Assembly (NCBI GenBank): GCA_966128725.1
Contig: CBHYLN010000034.1
Coordinates: forward strand, 1 to 41,733
Reading direction: 5' to 3'
Source: JAFDZV01 sp966128725
GTDB lineage: Bacteria; Bacteroidota; Ignavibacteria; OLB7
Length of the DNA: 41,733 nt
Shown piece after piece: positions 9,525-18,757 of this stretch. A program made the position numbers and the translations under genes. Position 1 is the first letter of the stretch; every line of letters begins with the position of its first letter. A model generated the notes under the pieces. It worked only from the letters and a program-made list of their open reading frames with translations. It was not told where the DNA came from and searched no databases.

Positions 9525-10679
9525 TTATCGGACAGTCCCGCGCCGCAGATCTTGTATCAAATAGAACGTGCCACGCCACGATAATCCGCCGCGTATGGTT
9601 GTTATGATTGCCGACCGGATAAATGCGTAGGCGAACAGCGTCGTGGCCAGCGGATGCAGCAGGCCGATCCAACGGGGGAGATGGTGCGGGCGTGCGTTGA
9701 TGGCGTAGGTGGCAACGATGACAAGGATTGCCGCCAGCGACAGCGCGATCACCGCCGGGCTTGGTGCGATAAACGGCAGCACGTACGGTGCGTTCAGGCC
9801 CACGATGCAACCCAGCGCCGCGCCCAGTGTGCGTATGTAGCTGAAGTTGAGCCCGGCAAAGCCGCTGCGCTCCAGGCCGCGTATGGTATCGCGCACGCCG
9901 GCGCGCCATCGCACACTGACCTGATTGTCCGAATACGCCGCAACGGATTTCCCGCCATGCTTCTTCACGAGATACCCCAGCTTCAAATCGTCGGCGACCT
10001 CCAGGCGAAGCGGCGTGTGCCCGCCCATGCGTTCGTAGAACGATCGGCGGATCATGTTGAACGCGCCAACGCCCGCGAAGGCATGCTTCGATGGCGTCTC
10101 GATTGCCCACAGCCGGAACCCGATCGAAAAGGTCATCGTGAAAAACGAAAGCAGCGCGGCCTCGGCGTATCCATGCCACTTGAGCACCGGTATGAGCACC
10201 ACGTGGTCGGCGCTGTGCGCCAATGCGAACGCGGCGGCTGTGCGAAGCGCCGGTGGTGTGAACACCACATCGGCGTCGGTGAACAGGATCCATTCGCCGC
10301 GTGCCTGCTTGGCACCAACCCGCAATGCGTTGCACTTGCCCAGCCAGCCGGCCGGAAGCTCGGTTACGTGCAGAACGCGCAACTGGTTGGGGAACTCCAA
10401 TGCCAGGCGATCCAGGATAGGCCCGGTGGCGTCGGTGGAGCGGTCGTTCACAACGATCAGCTCCATGGCCGGGTAGTCCAACGCCAGCATCGATCGGATG
10501 GCCGGCTCGATTTCTTCCGCTTCGTTCATCGCCGCCACGATCACGCTTACCGAGGGCAGTTGCCCATGCGTGGCCGGCGCGTTGCGTGCGCTGCGCATCC
10601 GGCGCTCCACAAGCACAACCAGCGCCAGCCAGACCAGCATCACCGCAAGCACAATGGCGGCATACAGTATCGGGATCAT
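9525..10679 (-). CDS. GT2 family membrane glycosyltransferase
   Basis: A 384-residue family 2 glycosyltransferase with an N-terminal membrane anchor (ILYAAIVLAVMLVWLALVVLV), a GT-A catalytic domain and two or three C-terminal membrane helices. Visible motifs are SVSVIVAAMNEAEEI at the nucleotide-binding start, ELIVVNDRSTDAT, the LPAGWLGKCNAL segment, the DxD-like TDADV, and a VADDLKLG acidic motif. The layout resembles HpnB-type and chlorobactene-glycosyltransferase-like proteins, so an isoprenoid lipid acceptor is possible but unproven. The ATG at 10679 overlaps the stop codon of the upstream hydrolase gene as ATGA, indicating translational coupling. Earlier in-frame starts would add a non-homologous-looking tail lying within the hydrolase gene. 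Confidence 0.82.
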   Translation of the reverse strand: MIPILYAAIVLAVMLVWLALVVLVERRMRSARNAPATHGQLPSVSVIVAAMNEAEEIEPAIRSMLALDYPAMELIVVNDRSTDATGPILDRLALEFPNQLRVLHVTELPAGWLGKCNALRVGAKQARGEWILFTDADVVFTPPALRTAAAFALAHSADHVVLIPVLKWHGYAEAALLSFFTMTFSIGFRLWAIETPSKHAFAGVGAFNMIRRSFYERMGGHTPLRLEVADDLKLGYLVKKHGGKSVAAYSDNQVSVRWRAGVRDTIRGLERSGFAGLNFSYIRTLGAALGCIVGLNAPYVLPFIAPSPAVIALSLAAILVIVATYAINARPHHLPRWIGLLHPLATTLFAYAFIRSAIITTIRGGLSWRGTFYLIQDLRRGTVR

Positions 10680-11554
10680 GGCGTGGGGTCCGTGGGATTG
10701 TCGGGTGCGACCGATGTGTGCGTGCCCGTGGGCGATGCGGAGTTCGCGGCCCAGAATCCGGAGATAAGCTCGGCCAGGCGATCGGGATGCTGCCACATCA
10801 CAACGTGGCCGCCATCGTCAAATGTAAACTGCGACGCGCGGGGGAGAAGTTCCGCAAGGCGCTGGAAGTGCGCGAACGGCACAACGCGGTCGCGCGCGCA
10901 TCCGACCAGCAGCACGGGCGGCACGGCCTGTTGTTGAAGCGCGGCCAGGCGTTCGGCGTAGCCGGCATAATCACATTGGCCTATCAGGCTGCTGGCGGCA
11001 TGGATCAGGTCGGGCCGGTCGCCCTCGCGGGCAACTTCCTCCGATCGTTCCGGCGAGTACCCGGCGCCATAGCTGACATGGGTCCAGTTGCGTATGGCCC
11101 AGCGGCGCACGGCGCCCGGCGTTATACGCCACAGTCCCGATATCACGGGCACCATGCCGGGCAGGTACACCAGGCGTGCAATCGGAGGCAGGAGATGCGT
11201 CATGGGCGTGACGGCTATCAGCGTGCGCAGGCGATGCGGCACGGCCGCGCCAACGCAGAGTGCCAGCGCGCCGCCGAAGGAATGGCCTACAAGGTCGAAC
11301 CGTTCCAGCCCCAGGTGATCGGCGAAGCGGATGATTGTCCCGGCCAGGTTAAGCAGCGCGTAGCCGGTGCGATCGCCGGGTGCCGGCGTTGCACCAAATC
11401 CGGGAAGGTCCAACGTGATAAGCGTGCGCTGGCCCTGAAGCCGTTCAACCAGCGGGCGCCATAACGACCGTGTTGCGGGATTGCCGTGCAGCATCAGCAC
11501 GGGCGGGCCGCTTCCGTTGCGCGAATACGATATCTGATTGGCTGGGTAGGGCAT
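10676..11554 (-). CDS. Alpha/beta-fold hydrolase
   Basis: A 292-residue cytosolic alpha/beta hydrolase. The oxyanion segment VLMLHGNPATRSLW is near residue 20, the nucleophile elbow GHSFGG near residue 93 supplies the catalytic Ser, the probable Asp lies in VLLVGCARDRVVPF, and the His in DDGGHVVMW. All three triad members are therefore present. No signal peptide is visible. Its stop codon overlaps the start of the glycosyltransferase gene by four bases, so the two are co-translated and may act on a shared lipid or sugar substrate. Substrate class (ester, epoxide, haloalkane) cannot be told from the motifs. Confidence 0.85.
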   Translation of the reverse strand: MPYPANQISYSRNGSGPPVLMLHGNPATRSLWRPLVERLQGQRTLITLDLPGFGATPAPGDRTGYALLNLAGTIIRFADHLGLERFDLVGHSFGGALALCVGAAVPHRLRTLIAVTPMTHLLPPIARLVYLPGMVPVISGLWRITPGAVRRWAIRNWTHVSYGAGYSPERSEEVAREGDRPDLIHAASSLIGQCDYAGYAERLAALQQQAVPPVLLVGCARDRVVPFAHFQRLAELLPRASQFTFDDGGHVVMWQHPDRLAELISGFWAANSASPTGTHTSVAPDNPTDPTP

Positions 11555-11736
11555 GTGCTGCTTTGTAGTGGCGCAAGCTAGGTGATCGGCGCAACATGCG
11601 GAATGATCAAGCGTGCGGCACGTGATTGCCCGGCGCGATGCACCGCTGGCGGTACGGGCGCGCCGGTGGCATGTTGCGTGCGCGTTGGTTTGCCGCGCGG
11701 CGAGCGGCCGGTATGCGTGGTGTGATGATCGGGACT

Positions 11737-11773
11737 GAAAACGACGAAGCCCGAACCTGTATGGCCCGGGCCT
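11737..11773 (-). terminator. Probable terminator of the tRNA transcript
   Basis: On the minus strand downstream of the tRNA, AGGCCCG pairs with CGGGCTT (one G-T wobble) across a 13-nt loop. It is followed by TTCGTCGTTTT, a broken T-rich tail. Position and tail suggest a Rho-independent terminator, with the stem at 11747-11773. Confidence 0.5.
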
Positions 11774-11783
11774 CTGTGTGTTG

Positions 11784-11856
<73 letters not shown>

Positions 11857-11902
11857 ATGTCAAGCCCTTGTCGAATTGGCGTGTGCCGTTCGGAAGGGAG
11901 AA

Positions 11903-11934
11903 CAAACATACGCCGAGGGGCTCCGGTAGACAAG
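11903..11934 (-). promoter_or_regulatory. Bacteroidota-type promoter for the initiator tRNA
   Basis: On the minus strand CTTG (11931-11934) is separated by exactly 20 bp from TATGTTTG (11903-11910), a perfect match to the Bacteroidota -7 consensus TAnnTTTG. Transcription should start near 11896, about 40 bp before the tRNA. Confidence 0.62.
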
Positions 11935-11990
11935 CGTTATTGTTACGCGCACATGATTTGTCACATCGCCCCGGGGATTGTAGGCGCGGT

Positions 11991-13046
11991 TTACGCCTCG
12001 CCGGGTGCCGAGGCATCGGCCGGCTCGGTGGTGTCGAAGGCGAAGAGTGCGTCGGCGAATTCCTCGGCATCGAACGGCTGAAGATCGTCGATGCCCTCGC
12101 CCACACCGATGTAGCGCACCGGGATGCTGAGCGTGTTGGCGATGGCGATCACCACGCCGCCCTTGGCGGTGCCATCCAGCTTGGTGAGCACCAGGCCGGT
12201 GATCGGCACCGAGCGTGTGAACTCCTGCGCCTGCTGTATCGCGTTCTGCCCGGTGGTGGCATCCAGCACCAGGAAGACCTCGTTGGGCGCGTAGTCGCAC
12301 AGCTTCTGCATCACGCGCGAGATCTTCTGCAGCTCGGCCATCAGGTTGGATTTGTTGTGCAAGCGGCCGGCGGTGTCGATGATCACAACGTCGGCATCGC
12401 GCGAAAGCGCGGCGCTCACCGCGTCGTAGGCAACGGCGGCGGGATCGGCGCCCTGTCCCTGCCCAACGATCTCCACCTCGGCGCGCTGCGCCCAGATCTC
12501 CAACTGCTCGTTGGCCGCCGCACGGAAGGTATCGGCGGCGCCGATCAGCACCTTGTAGCCGGCGTTGCGGTAGTTGTAGGCCAGCTTGCCGATGGTGGTT
12601 GTCTTGCCAACCCCGTTGACGCCCACAACCATGATCACGTACGGCTTGCGTTCGGCCGGCAGCTTGTAGATCCGGTCGTTCTCGGCCGATGGCGACTTCG
12701 CCAGCAGCGTGCCTATTTCCTCACGCAGCAGGCGGCCAAGATGGTGGGCATCGGAGAAGCCTTCGCTGCGGACGCGTTCGCGCAGGCGATCGCTGATCTG
12801 AATCGTGGTATCGGCGCCCACGTCGGCCATGATCAGCGCTTCCTCCAGCTCGTCGAGCAGCGCGTCGTCGATCTTCCGATTCTGCCGCGCCGCCGCGCCG
12901 ATCTTCTCGGCGATGCCTTCGCGTGTGCGGGCAAGGCCTTCCTTCAAGCGATCGTAGCGAAGGTTCTGCACGGTCTCGCGGATCGAGGTTTTAGTCTCCT
13001 CGATCGCCTCCTTCACCTTGCCTTTGATCTTATCGAACAATCCCAT
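11991..13046 (-). CDS. ftsY: Signal recognition particle receptor FtsY
   Basis: A 351-residue SRP receptor GTPase, which docks SRP-ribosome complexes at the membrane for co-translational insertion. The first 50 residues are charged and helical, replacing the long acidic A domain of E. coli FtsY, as in many bacteria. The N domain follows, then the G domain with G1 GVNGVGKTT (about 142-150), DTFRAAANEQL, G3 DTAGRLHNKSNLM (near 235) and TKLDGTAKGG (near 300). The start MGLFDKIKGKVKE is typical of the family. It is followed by the initiator tRNA on the same strand and preceded by pgsA 149 bp upstream. Confidence 0.96.
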   Translation of the reverse strand: MGLFDKIKGKVKEAIEETKTSIRETVQNLRYDRLKEGLARTREGIAEKIGAAARQNRKIDDALLDELEEALIMADVGADTTIQISDRLRERVRSEGFSDAHHLGRLLREEIGTLLAKSPSAENDRIYKLPAERKPYVIMVVGVNGVGKTTTIGKLAYNYRNAGYKVLIGAADTFRAAANEQLEIWAQRAEVEIVGQGQGADPAAVAYDAVSAALSRDADVVIIDTAGRLHNKSNLMAELQKISRVMQKLCDYAPNEVFLVLDATTGQNAIQQAQEFTRSVPITGLVLTKLDGTAKGGVVIAIANTLSIPVRYIGVGEGIDDLQPFDAEEFADALFAFDTTEPADASAPGEA

Positions 13047-13195
13047 GATGTATCATCCAAAGAAAGAGAAAACGTTGCCATTGCGGCCGTTGCCCACGCC
13101 GCCCGCTCGGGCATGATACGCCAAACGCTGCCGCAATCTGGTTGCAGCTTGTAGGCACAGCGGGCTCTTGCCGGCGGGCGGGCCTGCCAAGCGCA

Positions 13196-13771
13196 TTACG
13201 AGCCGATGGCCGTGCGCGGTGCGCGGAACTCACGCACCCCACGCGCGGCGTAGATGCACAGGGAGATTGCCAGCAACCCCAGCGAAGCGGCCATCATCGC
13301 ATCGATCACGGTCTGCGCCACGTTCAGGATTATCAGCAGCAGCGTGGTGGAAAGCACGAGCACGGCGATCTTCCCCGGATAGTTGGAAGGAAGCACGCGG
13401 CCGGTACGGCGCTCCACAAGGATGCCGCCAACAAGGATCAACACATCACGGCCCAGCACAACGGCCACGATCCACGGCGCCAGCATTCCCTTCACCAGAA
13501 GCATCACAACGGCAACACCCACGAACACCTTGTCGGCCAGGGGATCCAGAATCTTTCCCAGATCCGACACCTCGTTGCGTCTGCGCGCCAGGTACCCGTC
13601 CAGCACGTCGGTAACGGCGGCCAGCACGCATACCGCCGCCGAGGCGATGCGCATATCGTTCGCCAGGAAAAACCACACCGGCAGAACAAGCACCATCCGC
13701 AACGCCGATAACGCGTTCGACAATGTCCAGCGCAGGTTCAGCGCGGCAGAAGCCTTGTGATCGATCTGCAT
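13196..13771 (-). CDS. pgsA: CDP-diacylglycerol-glycerol-3-phosphate 3-phosphatidyltransferase
   Basis: A 191-residue integral membrane enzyme that condenses CDP-diacylglycerol with glycerol-3-phosphate to give phosphatidylglycerol phosphate. The CDP-alcohol phosphatidyltransferase signature DGx2ARx8Gx3Dx3D is intact: DGYLAR, eight residues, G, then D and D in KILDPLADK. The N-terminal segment NLRWTLSNALSALRMVLVLP is the usual PgsA start, and four to five hydrophobic segments follow. Length is close to E. coli PgsA (182). Other CDP-alcohol transferases share the motif, so the glycerol-phosphate specificity is likely but not certain. The gene lies 34 bp downstream of an M16 peptidase gene on the same strand. 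Confidence 0.88.
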   Translation of the reverse strand: MQIDHKASAALNLRWTLSNALSALRMVLVLPVWFFLANDMRIASAAVCVLAAVTDVLDGYLARRRNEVSDLGKILDPLADKVFVGVAVVMLLVKGMLAPWIVAVVLGRDVLILVGGILVERRTGRVLPSNYPGKIAVLVLSTTLLLIILNVAQTVIDAMMAASLGLLAISLCIYAARGVREFRAPRTAIGS

Positions 13772-13805
13772 GAAGTCGGTTGTTCGGTATTGACTGCCGC
13801 CGGAG

Positions 13806-15173
13806 CTATTCCGTGAAGACGTACTTGACGCTGGTTACCGCGGCCTGCACGCCAACAACACCCACCTGCATGTTGCGGGCGTATTTGGCGAATGCCGCAG
13901 CAACCGCATCCTTGGTTACGCTGTTGATGGCGTTCAGGCTGTAGGCGAAACGCCAGTCGCCGGCATTGCGTTGCGCGCTGTAGATGGCGTTGGCAACGCC
14001 GTCGTTGGTCATCTGCCGTGTGTAATACGCGGTGATGAATACCTGGCGCGAATCGTTCAGGTCCGTTTCGTCGATCTCGCCGCGCTTCATCCTGGCAAGC
14101 TCCTGATACATCAGCACGATCGATGAATCCGGATTGGTGCTACTGACGCTCAGCACGCCGCGGGATTGCCCAAGCGTGGAGGCCAGGAATGCGCCAGGCG
14201 CGTATGTAAGGTTCCGTTTGGTGCGCAGCTCCTCGAACAGGATGTTCCGCAGGTGGCTCAGGCCAATCTGCAGTGCCCAGTAATCGGGCTCGCCGGCACG
14301 CGGGCCAACAAACGAGCTTGTCACATACGTGGTGGGCGTCTTGCGGTCGATCACGTTCACCGTTGGTGATGCGCTGGCGGCCAGTGCCGGGATCTGCGGG
14401 CGGCTGAACGAGCCGGCAGGCACGCCGGCCAGCAGCGCCAGCTTCTTGCGCACATCGGCCTGCGATATGTTCCCCACGATCACGATCAGCATGCGTGAGC
14501 GCTCGGTAACACGCTTCAGGAACGCGCTGATGGTGGCAAGGTCGATCCGTTCCACATCGGGCTCGTGTACGATCTTGCCTAGCACGGGATTGCCAAGCTT
14601 TATCAGGCTGTCGGAAATGAAGCTGGCGTATCCCTCGGGGTTTGCGATGCGGCGCTTTACATCGGTAACGCGACGCTGCATGATGTTCTTGAACTCCACC
14701 TGGTCGGTGGCCGGCGCCACGATCAACGAGGCCAGCATATCCCAGGCTTTATCGAAGTTGGGCCGGGTGGCGGTCATCGAATACGTGATCCCGCGGAGGT
14801 CTCCGTTGCCCGAGAGCTGCGTCGAGGTTTCGAACAGGAATCGGCGAAGCGCGTCCTTCGGATATTTCTGCGAGCCGCTGGAGGTTACCACATCGGCCGC
14901 GAAATCGGCCAGCGCGGGGTTGTCCGTTTCACCTGATGCGATGCCGCCATCCAGACCGATCACCACCGATACAAGCTGGTTGTAGGCCGGCGCCATGATC
15001 ACATGAATGCCGCCAACATCGAACGATGTTACCTGTGAGGCCGGATCGGCCGTGGTGCTTCTGCCCTGAGCAATGGCGCGCCCGGAAGCCGATATCAAAA
15101 CCGCCACAACCGCAATCGCGGCCATCGCGCGGGATGCCCTTGGCCCCGCGGCCTGCAAGCGTGTTGTTACCAT
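13806..15173 (-). CDS. M16 family peptidase-like protein, zinc site lost
   Basis: A 455-residue exported M16-family protein. The N-terminus is basic and hydrophobic (to about residue 35, GRAIAQG), consistent with a signal peptide. The protein keeps the M16 fold pattern (GGIASGETDNPALADFAADV near residue 75, the VIVGNIS strand, a second half with VTSSFVGPRAGEPDYWAL), but the HxxEH zinc motif is absent: the equivalent position reads ADFAADVV. It is therefore probably the non-catalytic subunit of a two-chain peptidase, like the alpha chain of mitochondrial processing peptidase. Its ATG lies inside the end of the catalytic subunit gene (7-bp overlap) and is preceded by a strong GGAGGT site, so the two are translationally coupled. 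Confidence 0.86.
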   Translation of the reverse strand: MVTTRLQAAGPRASRAMAAIAVVAVLISASGRAIAQGRSTTADPASQVTSFDVGGIHVIMAPAYNQLVSVVIGLDGGIASGETDNPALADFAADVVTSSGSQKYPKDALRRFLFETSTQLSGNGDLRGITYSMTATRPNFDKAWDMLASLIVAPATDQVEFKNIMQRRVTDVKRRIANPEGYASFISDSLIKLGNPVLGKIVHEPDVERIDLATISAFLKRVTERSRMLIVIVGNISQADVRKKLALLAGVPAGSFSRPQIPALAASASPTVNVIDRKTPTTYVTSSFVGPRAGEPDYWALQIGLSHLRNILFEELRTKRNLTYAPGAFLASTLGQSRGVLSVSSTNPDSSIVLMYQELARMKRGEIDETDLNDSRQVFITAYYTRQMTNDGVANAIYSAQRNAGDWRFAYSLNAINSVTKDAVAAAFAKYARNMQVGVVGVQAAVTSVKYVFTE

Positions 15174-16558
15174 GTCAGTACCTCCTGGGTAACGTTGATC
15201 TTATCAAGGGCCGCGCGATCGGCGCCGATGCCAACCACCATCGGTTGTTTGTACAGCCAGTTCGCGACGTAGTCCGAAACCTGCTTCGGGGTAACGTTGC
15301 GGACATTGCCCGCCAGGCGGAGGTAATAATCCAGCGAAACCATGCTCCACCATCGCGACGATGTCCCGATCGCGAAGCTCTGCGGATTGTCCTGCTCGAA
15401 GAGGCGTTCGTTGTCCACAACCCGCTTGGCGGTGGCGATCTCCTGATCGGTGAAGTACCCTGGGCGGCTCATGGCGGCAAGCTCCTGCTTCAGGATCGCC
15501 AGCGCCGGCGCTACTTTTTCCGCCGAGGTCCGCAGGTAGAAGCTGTATGTGCCCACATTCTGCCCGATGCCGTAGCCCTGGCGCATGTTGGTGATAACAC
15601 CGCTGTCGACAAGCCGCTGGTACAGCCGCGTGGTGGGCTGATCGAGCAGCGTGGACAGCAGGAGCGCGGCGTACGGTGTCAGTTGATCCTTGCCCACGCT
15701 GGGCGCGCGGAAATGCATGCGCACATCAACATCCGGCAGCTTGGCCTCGCGGATCACCAGCTTCGGGGCCATCGGCGGGAACGCCGGCGCATTGTATGCC
15801 GGGAACGGCGCCGGGCCGCGCTTCCAATCGCCCAGATATCGCTTGGCCAGATCGAAGACCACGGCGGGTTTGATATCGCCCGACACAATCAGGGCGGCAT
15901 TGTTGGGCAGATAGAACAGATCCTTGATAAGGCGCATCTGATCGGTGGTGGCGGTCTTGATCACCTGGCGCTGCCCCAGCGGCTGCTTGCGGCTTACGTA
16001 CGGCATCCACATCGCCGAATCGATGGCGTAGTTCAGTGCGAACGTCGGCTGTGCCTCGTTACGGTCGAACTCGCCCAGCACAACCTCGCGCTCCTTCACA
16101 AGCTCCTCGTCCTTGAACAGCGGAGTTTTGATGGCGTTGGCCATGAACTGCGTGCCAGCGTCGAGGTTGCCGGAAGGGAGCGTGAAGTAATACACGACAA
16201 CTTCCTGCGAGGTGTAGCCGTTGAAGACGATCCCAAGCTCGCGGATCTTCTTCATGAACTGTTCCTGCGACGGAAGTGCGGCGTTCGCCTTGAAGAACAT
16301 GTGTTCGTACAGGTGCGAAAGGCCGGCGTAATCGTCCGGTTCGGTGAAGGCGCCGTTGCGAACGGCGATGCTGATGGTAACCAGCGGCACCGTGTGGTTT
16401 TCGATCGCCACCACTTCCAGGCCGTTGTCGAGCTTCATTGTCTTGTACGGCGAACTCTGCGCCCGGGCCGACACCGTGCCAATCAACGCCGCCAACGCCG
16501 CGCATGCACCCAGTGTGATACTGTGTCGAAGGTTGATTCCGTTCATAACCGCATCCAT
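15167..16558 (-). CDS. M16 family zinc peptidase, catalytic subunit
   Basis: A 463-residue exported peptidase. After a signal peptide ending near VSARAQ comes the M16 start (MKLDNGLEVVAIEN) and the inverted zinc motif HLYEH at about residues 82-86. The third ligand is expected in the EREVVLGEFDRNE segment about 75 residues later, which matches the family pattern. The second half is the inactive M16 repeat (IKPAVVFDLAKRYLGDWKRG). Substrates are probably periplasmic or secreted peptides. Two ATGs compete, 16558 and 16546; both precede the same signal peptide. The frame is open further upstream, but that peptide is not signal-like. The downstream gene encodes the inactive partner and overlaps by 7 bp. 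Confidence 0.9.
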   Translation of the reverse strand: MDAVMNGINLRHSITLGACAALAALIGTVSARAQSSPYKTMKLDNGLEVVAIENHTVPLVTISIAVRNGAFTEPDDYAGLSHLYEHMFFKANAALPSQEQFMKKIRELGIVFNGYTSQEVVVYYFTLPSGNLDAGTQFMANAIKTPLFKDEELVKEREVVLGEFDRNEAQPTFALNYAIDSAMWMPYVSRKQPLGQRQVIKTATTDQMRLIKDLFYLPNNAALIVSGDIKPAVVFDLAKRYLGDWKRGPAPFPAYNAPAFPPMAPKLVIREAKLPDVDVRMHFRAPSVGKDQLTPYAALLLSTLLDQPTTRLYQRLVDSGVITNMRQGYGIGQNVGTYSFYLRTSAEKVAPALAILKQELAAMSRPGYFTDQEIATAKRVVDNERLFEQDNPQSFAIGTSSRWWSMVSLDYYLRLAGNVRNVTPKQVSDYVANWLYKQPMVVGIGADRAALDKINVTQEVLTW

Positions 16559-16619
16559 CGGTTTGTGACTTGGGGGGCAGCGTTTGCCGCGGCATGCAGC
16601 CGCCAGCGTGCGCAACACT

Positions 16620-16639
16620 TGGCATGCAGGCCCATGCCA
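16620..16639. repeat. Inverted repeat with CATGCC arms
   Basis: TGGCATG and CATGCCA form a perfect 7-bp stem with loop CAGGCC, 16 bp past the stop codon of the YggS-like gene. It may act as its terminator, and it shares arms with other dyads in this window. Confidence 0.5.
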
Positions 16640-16655
16640 CGCAGTAGGTCGGTGC

Positions 16656-17381
16656 CTATGCGCGGTCGCCAAACAGGGCCGTGCCAACGCGAACCAGCGT
16701 GGCACCTTCCTCGATCGCGACTTCGAAGTCGCCGGTCATTCCCATCGACAGGTGGGGCAATTGCATGCCGAGGTCGTGTTCGATACGATTGCGAAGCTCG
16801 CGAAGGCCGCGAAACATGGGCCGCAGGGCTTCGGCGTCGTCCAGAAAGGCGGCGATGGTCATCAGCCCTTCCAGGCGCACGTTGCCCAGCGCGGAAACAG
16901 CGCGCGCCAGCGCCGGGGCGTCGGCCGGGGCTGTTCCGAACTTCGACGGTTCGCCCGAGGTATTCACCTGCACCAGCACGCCGACAACCCGGTTATGAAT
17001 GCGCGCCTGATTGTCGATTTCGATTGCCAGGCGTTCGGAGTCGACGCTGTGGATCATCCGCACGAACGGCACCACCAGGCGGGCCTTGTTCCGTTGCAGG
17101 TGGCCGATCATGTGCCAGTTCACCAGCGAGCCAAGCTCGGCGTGTTTGGCGGCAAGCTCCTGCACGTAGTTCTCGCCGATCTCCGTGATGCCTGCCTGTG
17201 CGGCGGCGCGTACAACGGCGGCCGGCTTTGTCTTCGTCACGCCGATCACCGTTACGCTGGCCGGATCCCGGCCAACGCGCGCGCATGCGGCGTGTGCACG
17301 ATGCGTGATCGCGGCATACCGTTCGGCGATGCGTGCTGCGTTGTTGGATTCGGAGCTGTCCGATTGGTCGGGCGTGTTCAT
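16656..17381 (-). CDS. yggS: YggS/PLPBP family pyridoxal-phosphate-binding protein
   Basis: A 241-residue PLP-homeostasis protein (PROSC/YggS family), a single-domain TIM barrel that binds PLP but has no known catalytic reaction. The PLP lysine is in VTVIGVTKTKP near residue 50. Other family motifs are present: ITEIGENYVQE, WHMIGHLQRNKAR, VLVQVNTSGEPSKFG, LSMGMTGDFEVAIEEGATLVRVGTALFG. The N-terminus MNTPDQSDSSESNN is a polar extension. It lies 41 bp downstream of the VCBS/CBM9-like gene on the same strand and about 100 bp upstream of the M16 pair. Confidence 0.93.
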   Translation of the reverse strand: MNTPDQSDSSESNNAARIAERYAAITHRAHAACARVGRDPASVTVIGVTKTKPAAVVRAAAQAGITEIGENYVQELAAKHAELGSLVNWHMIGHLQRNKARLVVPFVRMIHSVDSERLAIEIDNQARIHNRVVGVLVQVNTSGEPSKFGTAPADAPALARAVSALGNVRLEGLMTIAAFLDDAEALRPMFRGLRELRNRIEHDLGMQLPHLSMGMTGDFEVAIEEGATLVRVGTALFGDRA

Positions 17382-17422
17382 GCGTTACCGTTGGTCCGGC
17401 GCGGCGTGCGGCGCATGGCGGC

Positions 17423-18757
17423 TCAGTAGCCTACCTCGTCAAGCCGCTCCTTCAAGTCGCCCAGAAAAATGTTCGTGGATTCGCCGTAGTAGGCAGCATT
17501 CGGCAACAGCACGATCGAGCCGAACGTTGCCGGCTTCGTGCGGTCGAAATTCTGGCTCGTGGTCATCGAGGTAACCTGCTCCGGGCGGTATGGGTTGTCC
17601 ACGTCGTGTACAACCACGTTCAGGCCGAACTGGGCCGGCTCGTTATCCTCGATTGGCAATGCGGTAAAGCCGAACAGGCCGAAGGGCACCCGCAGCTTGA
17701 TGGTATAACCGCTGTCGGCACGGGCGGCCACCGCCTTGATGGTTTTTGCCGCGCCACGCTGCCCTTCGTCCAGGTTGTTCGAGCTCGACAGACGCACGCG
17801 CGCCTGCTGGTCGGCGAAATCGCCCAACGCGATGGTCATCGCGTAGATATTCGAGTCCGTGCGCATGCGGAAGTCGCGCGCGCGGCGCCCCACGCGGAAT
17901 CGATCGCCAAGCGAGTACATGTCCAGCCATATCTCCAGGCGATCGGCCGTGGTGTCAACATTGTTCAGCCCGGTGGGGATAACCTCGTCATCGCGCACGA
18001 AGATGTTGAAGTAAAGGAAGTCCTTGTCGTAGGCAGCGCGAACATTCAACGCCAGATCGCTTTCGCCGCCCCAGTAATAGCTCCCGCGCAGGATGTAGCG
18101 GGTGAGCGCGGCGCGTGCGGTGGCCTGGTAACCGCTGGTGACATCACGGCCACGATTGTAGCAGGGCGTTGTCAGGAAGTCCGAGCGGAACACCACGGCC
18201 GTGTCGGTTGTGTTGATGTAGCGCTCGTAGCCTTCAAGCGTCTGGAAGTTGCGATAGGTTTCGTACGTAAGGTTCCCCTGCTGAGTCGTGGTGAATCGGT
18301 CAACCATCATTACCACGCCCGAGCGATACCTGTAGCCCTGAATCTCCCAGTTAAATTCCTTCAACTTGCGGGTCATGTATACGTTGCCCTGCGAGATGGC
18401 CACGCCGACCTCGATCGGCAGCTCCACGAAGTCGACCGTGGACTGCTTGATCAGGCGCAGCATTCCTTCATCGTCCACGAAGAAGAAGACGTTCATTCGC
18501 TTGCGCCCGTCGTTCTTCAACCGGATCACGAGCGCCAGATCGTTGGCTCCGTCGCCGGTGTAATCGCCAACGTCGTAGCCCCAGACATCGTACGCCGACT
18601 GTGGGAGTGCGTCGCGCACATCCTTTACCAGCTCAGGCGCGAAGTATGGATCGATGCTCCGTGCGAGCGAGTCGAACGTAATCGGTGATTGCGCGTTGGC
18701 AGGCCGCGCAAGCGCAAGCCCAACGAGGATAACGGGGAAGAGTATCAGAAACCGCAT
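17423..18757 (-). CDS. Exported protein with VCBS-like calcium motif and CBM9-like C-terminal domain
   Basis: A 444-residue exported protein. The signal peptide is MRFLILFPVILVGLALARPANAQ. Near residue 50 a DYTGDGANDLAL stretch matches the DxTxDGxxD calcium-loop pattern of VCBS/FG-GAP and dockerin-like repeats. The middle region is unassigned. From about residue 210 the sequence resembles family 9 carbohydrate-binding (DOMON-like) domains: WGGESDLALNVRAAYDKDFLYFNIFVRDDE, then TADRLEIWLDM, a later VPFGLFGF strand, and a closing FGSIVLLPNA. There is no T9SS domain, so it is likely periplasmic. The ATG at 18757 is chosen because the signal peptide starts there. A -7-like element ends only 5 bp before it, hinting at a leaderless message. 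Function is unknown. Confidence 0.7.
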   Translation of the reverse strand: MRFLILFPVILVGLALARPANAQSPITFDSLARSIDPYFAPELVKDVRDALPQSAYDVWGYDVGDYTGDGANDLALVIRLKNDGRKRMNVFFFVDDEGMLRLIKQSTVDFVELPIEVGVAISQGNVYMTRKLKEFNWEIQGYRYRSGVVMMVDRFTTTQQGNLTYETYRNFQTLEGYERYINTTDTAVVFRSDFLTTPCYNRGRDVTSGYQATARAALTRYILRGSYYWGGESDLALNVRAAYDKDFLYFNIFVRDDEVIPTGLNNVDTTADRLEIWLDMYSLGDRFRVGRRARDFRMRTDSNIYAMTIALGDFADQQARVRLSSSNNLDEGQRGAAKTIKAVAARADSGYTIKLRVPFGLFGFTALPIEDNEPAQFGLNVVVHDVDNPYRPEQVTSMTTSQNFDRTKPATFGSIVLLPNAAYYGESTNIFLGDLKERLDEVGY

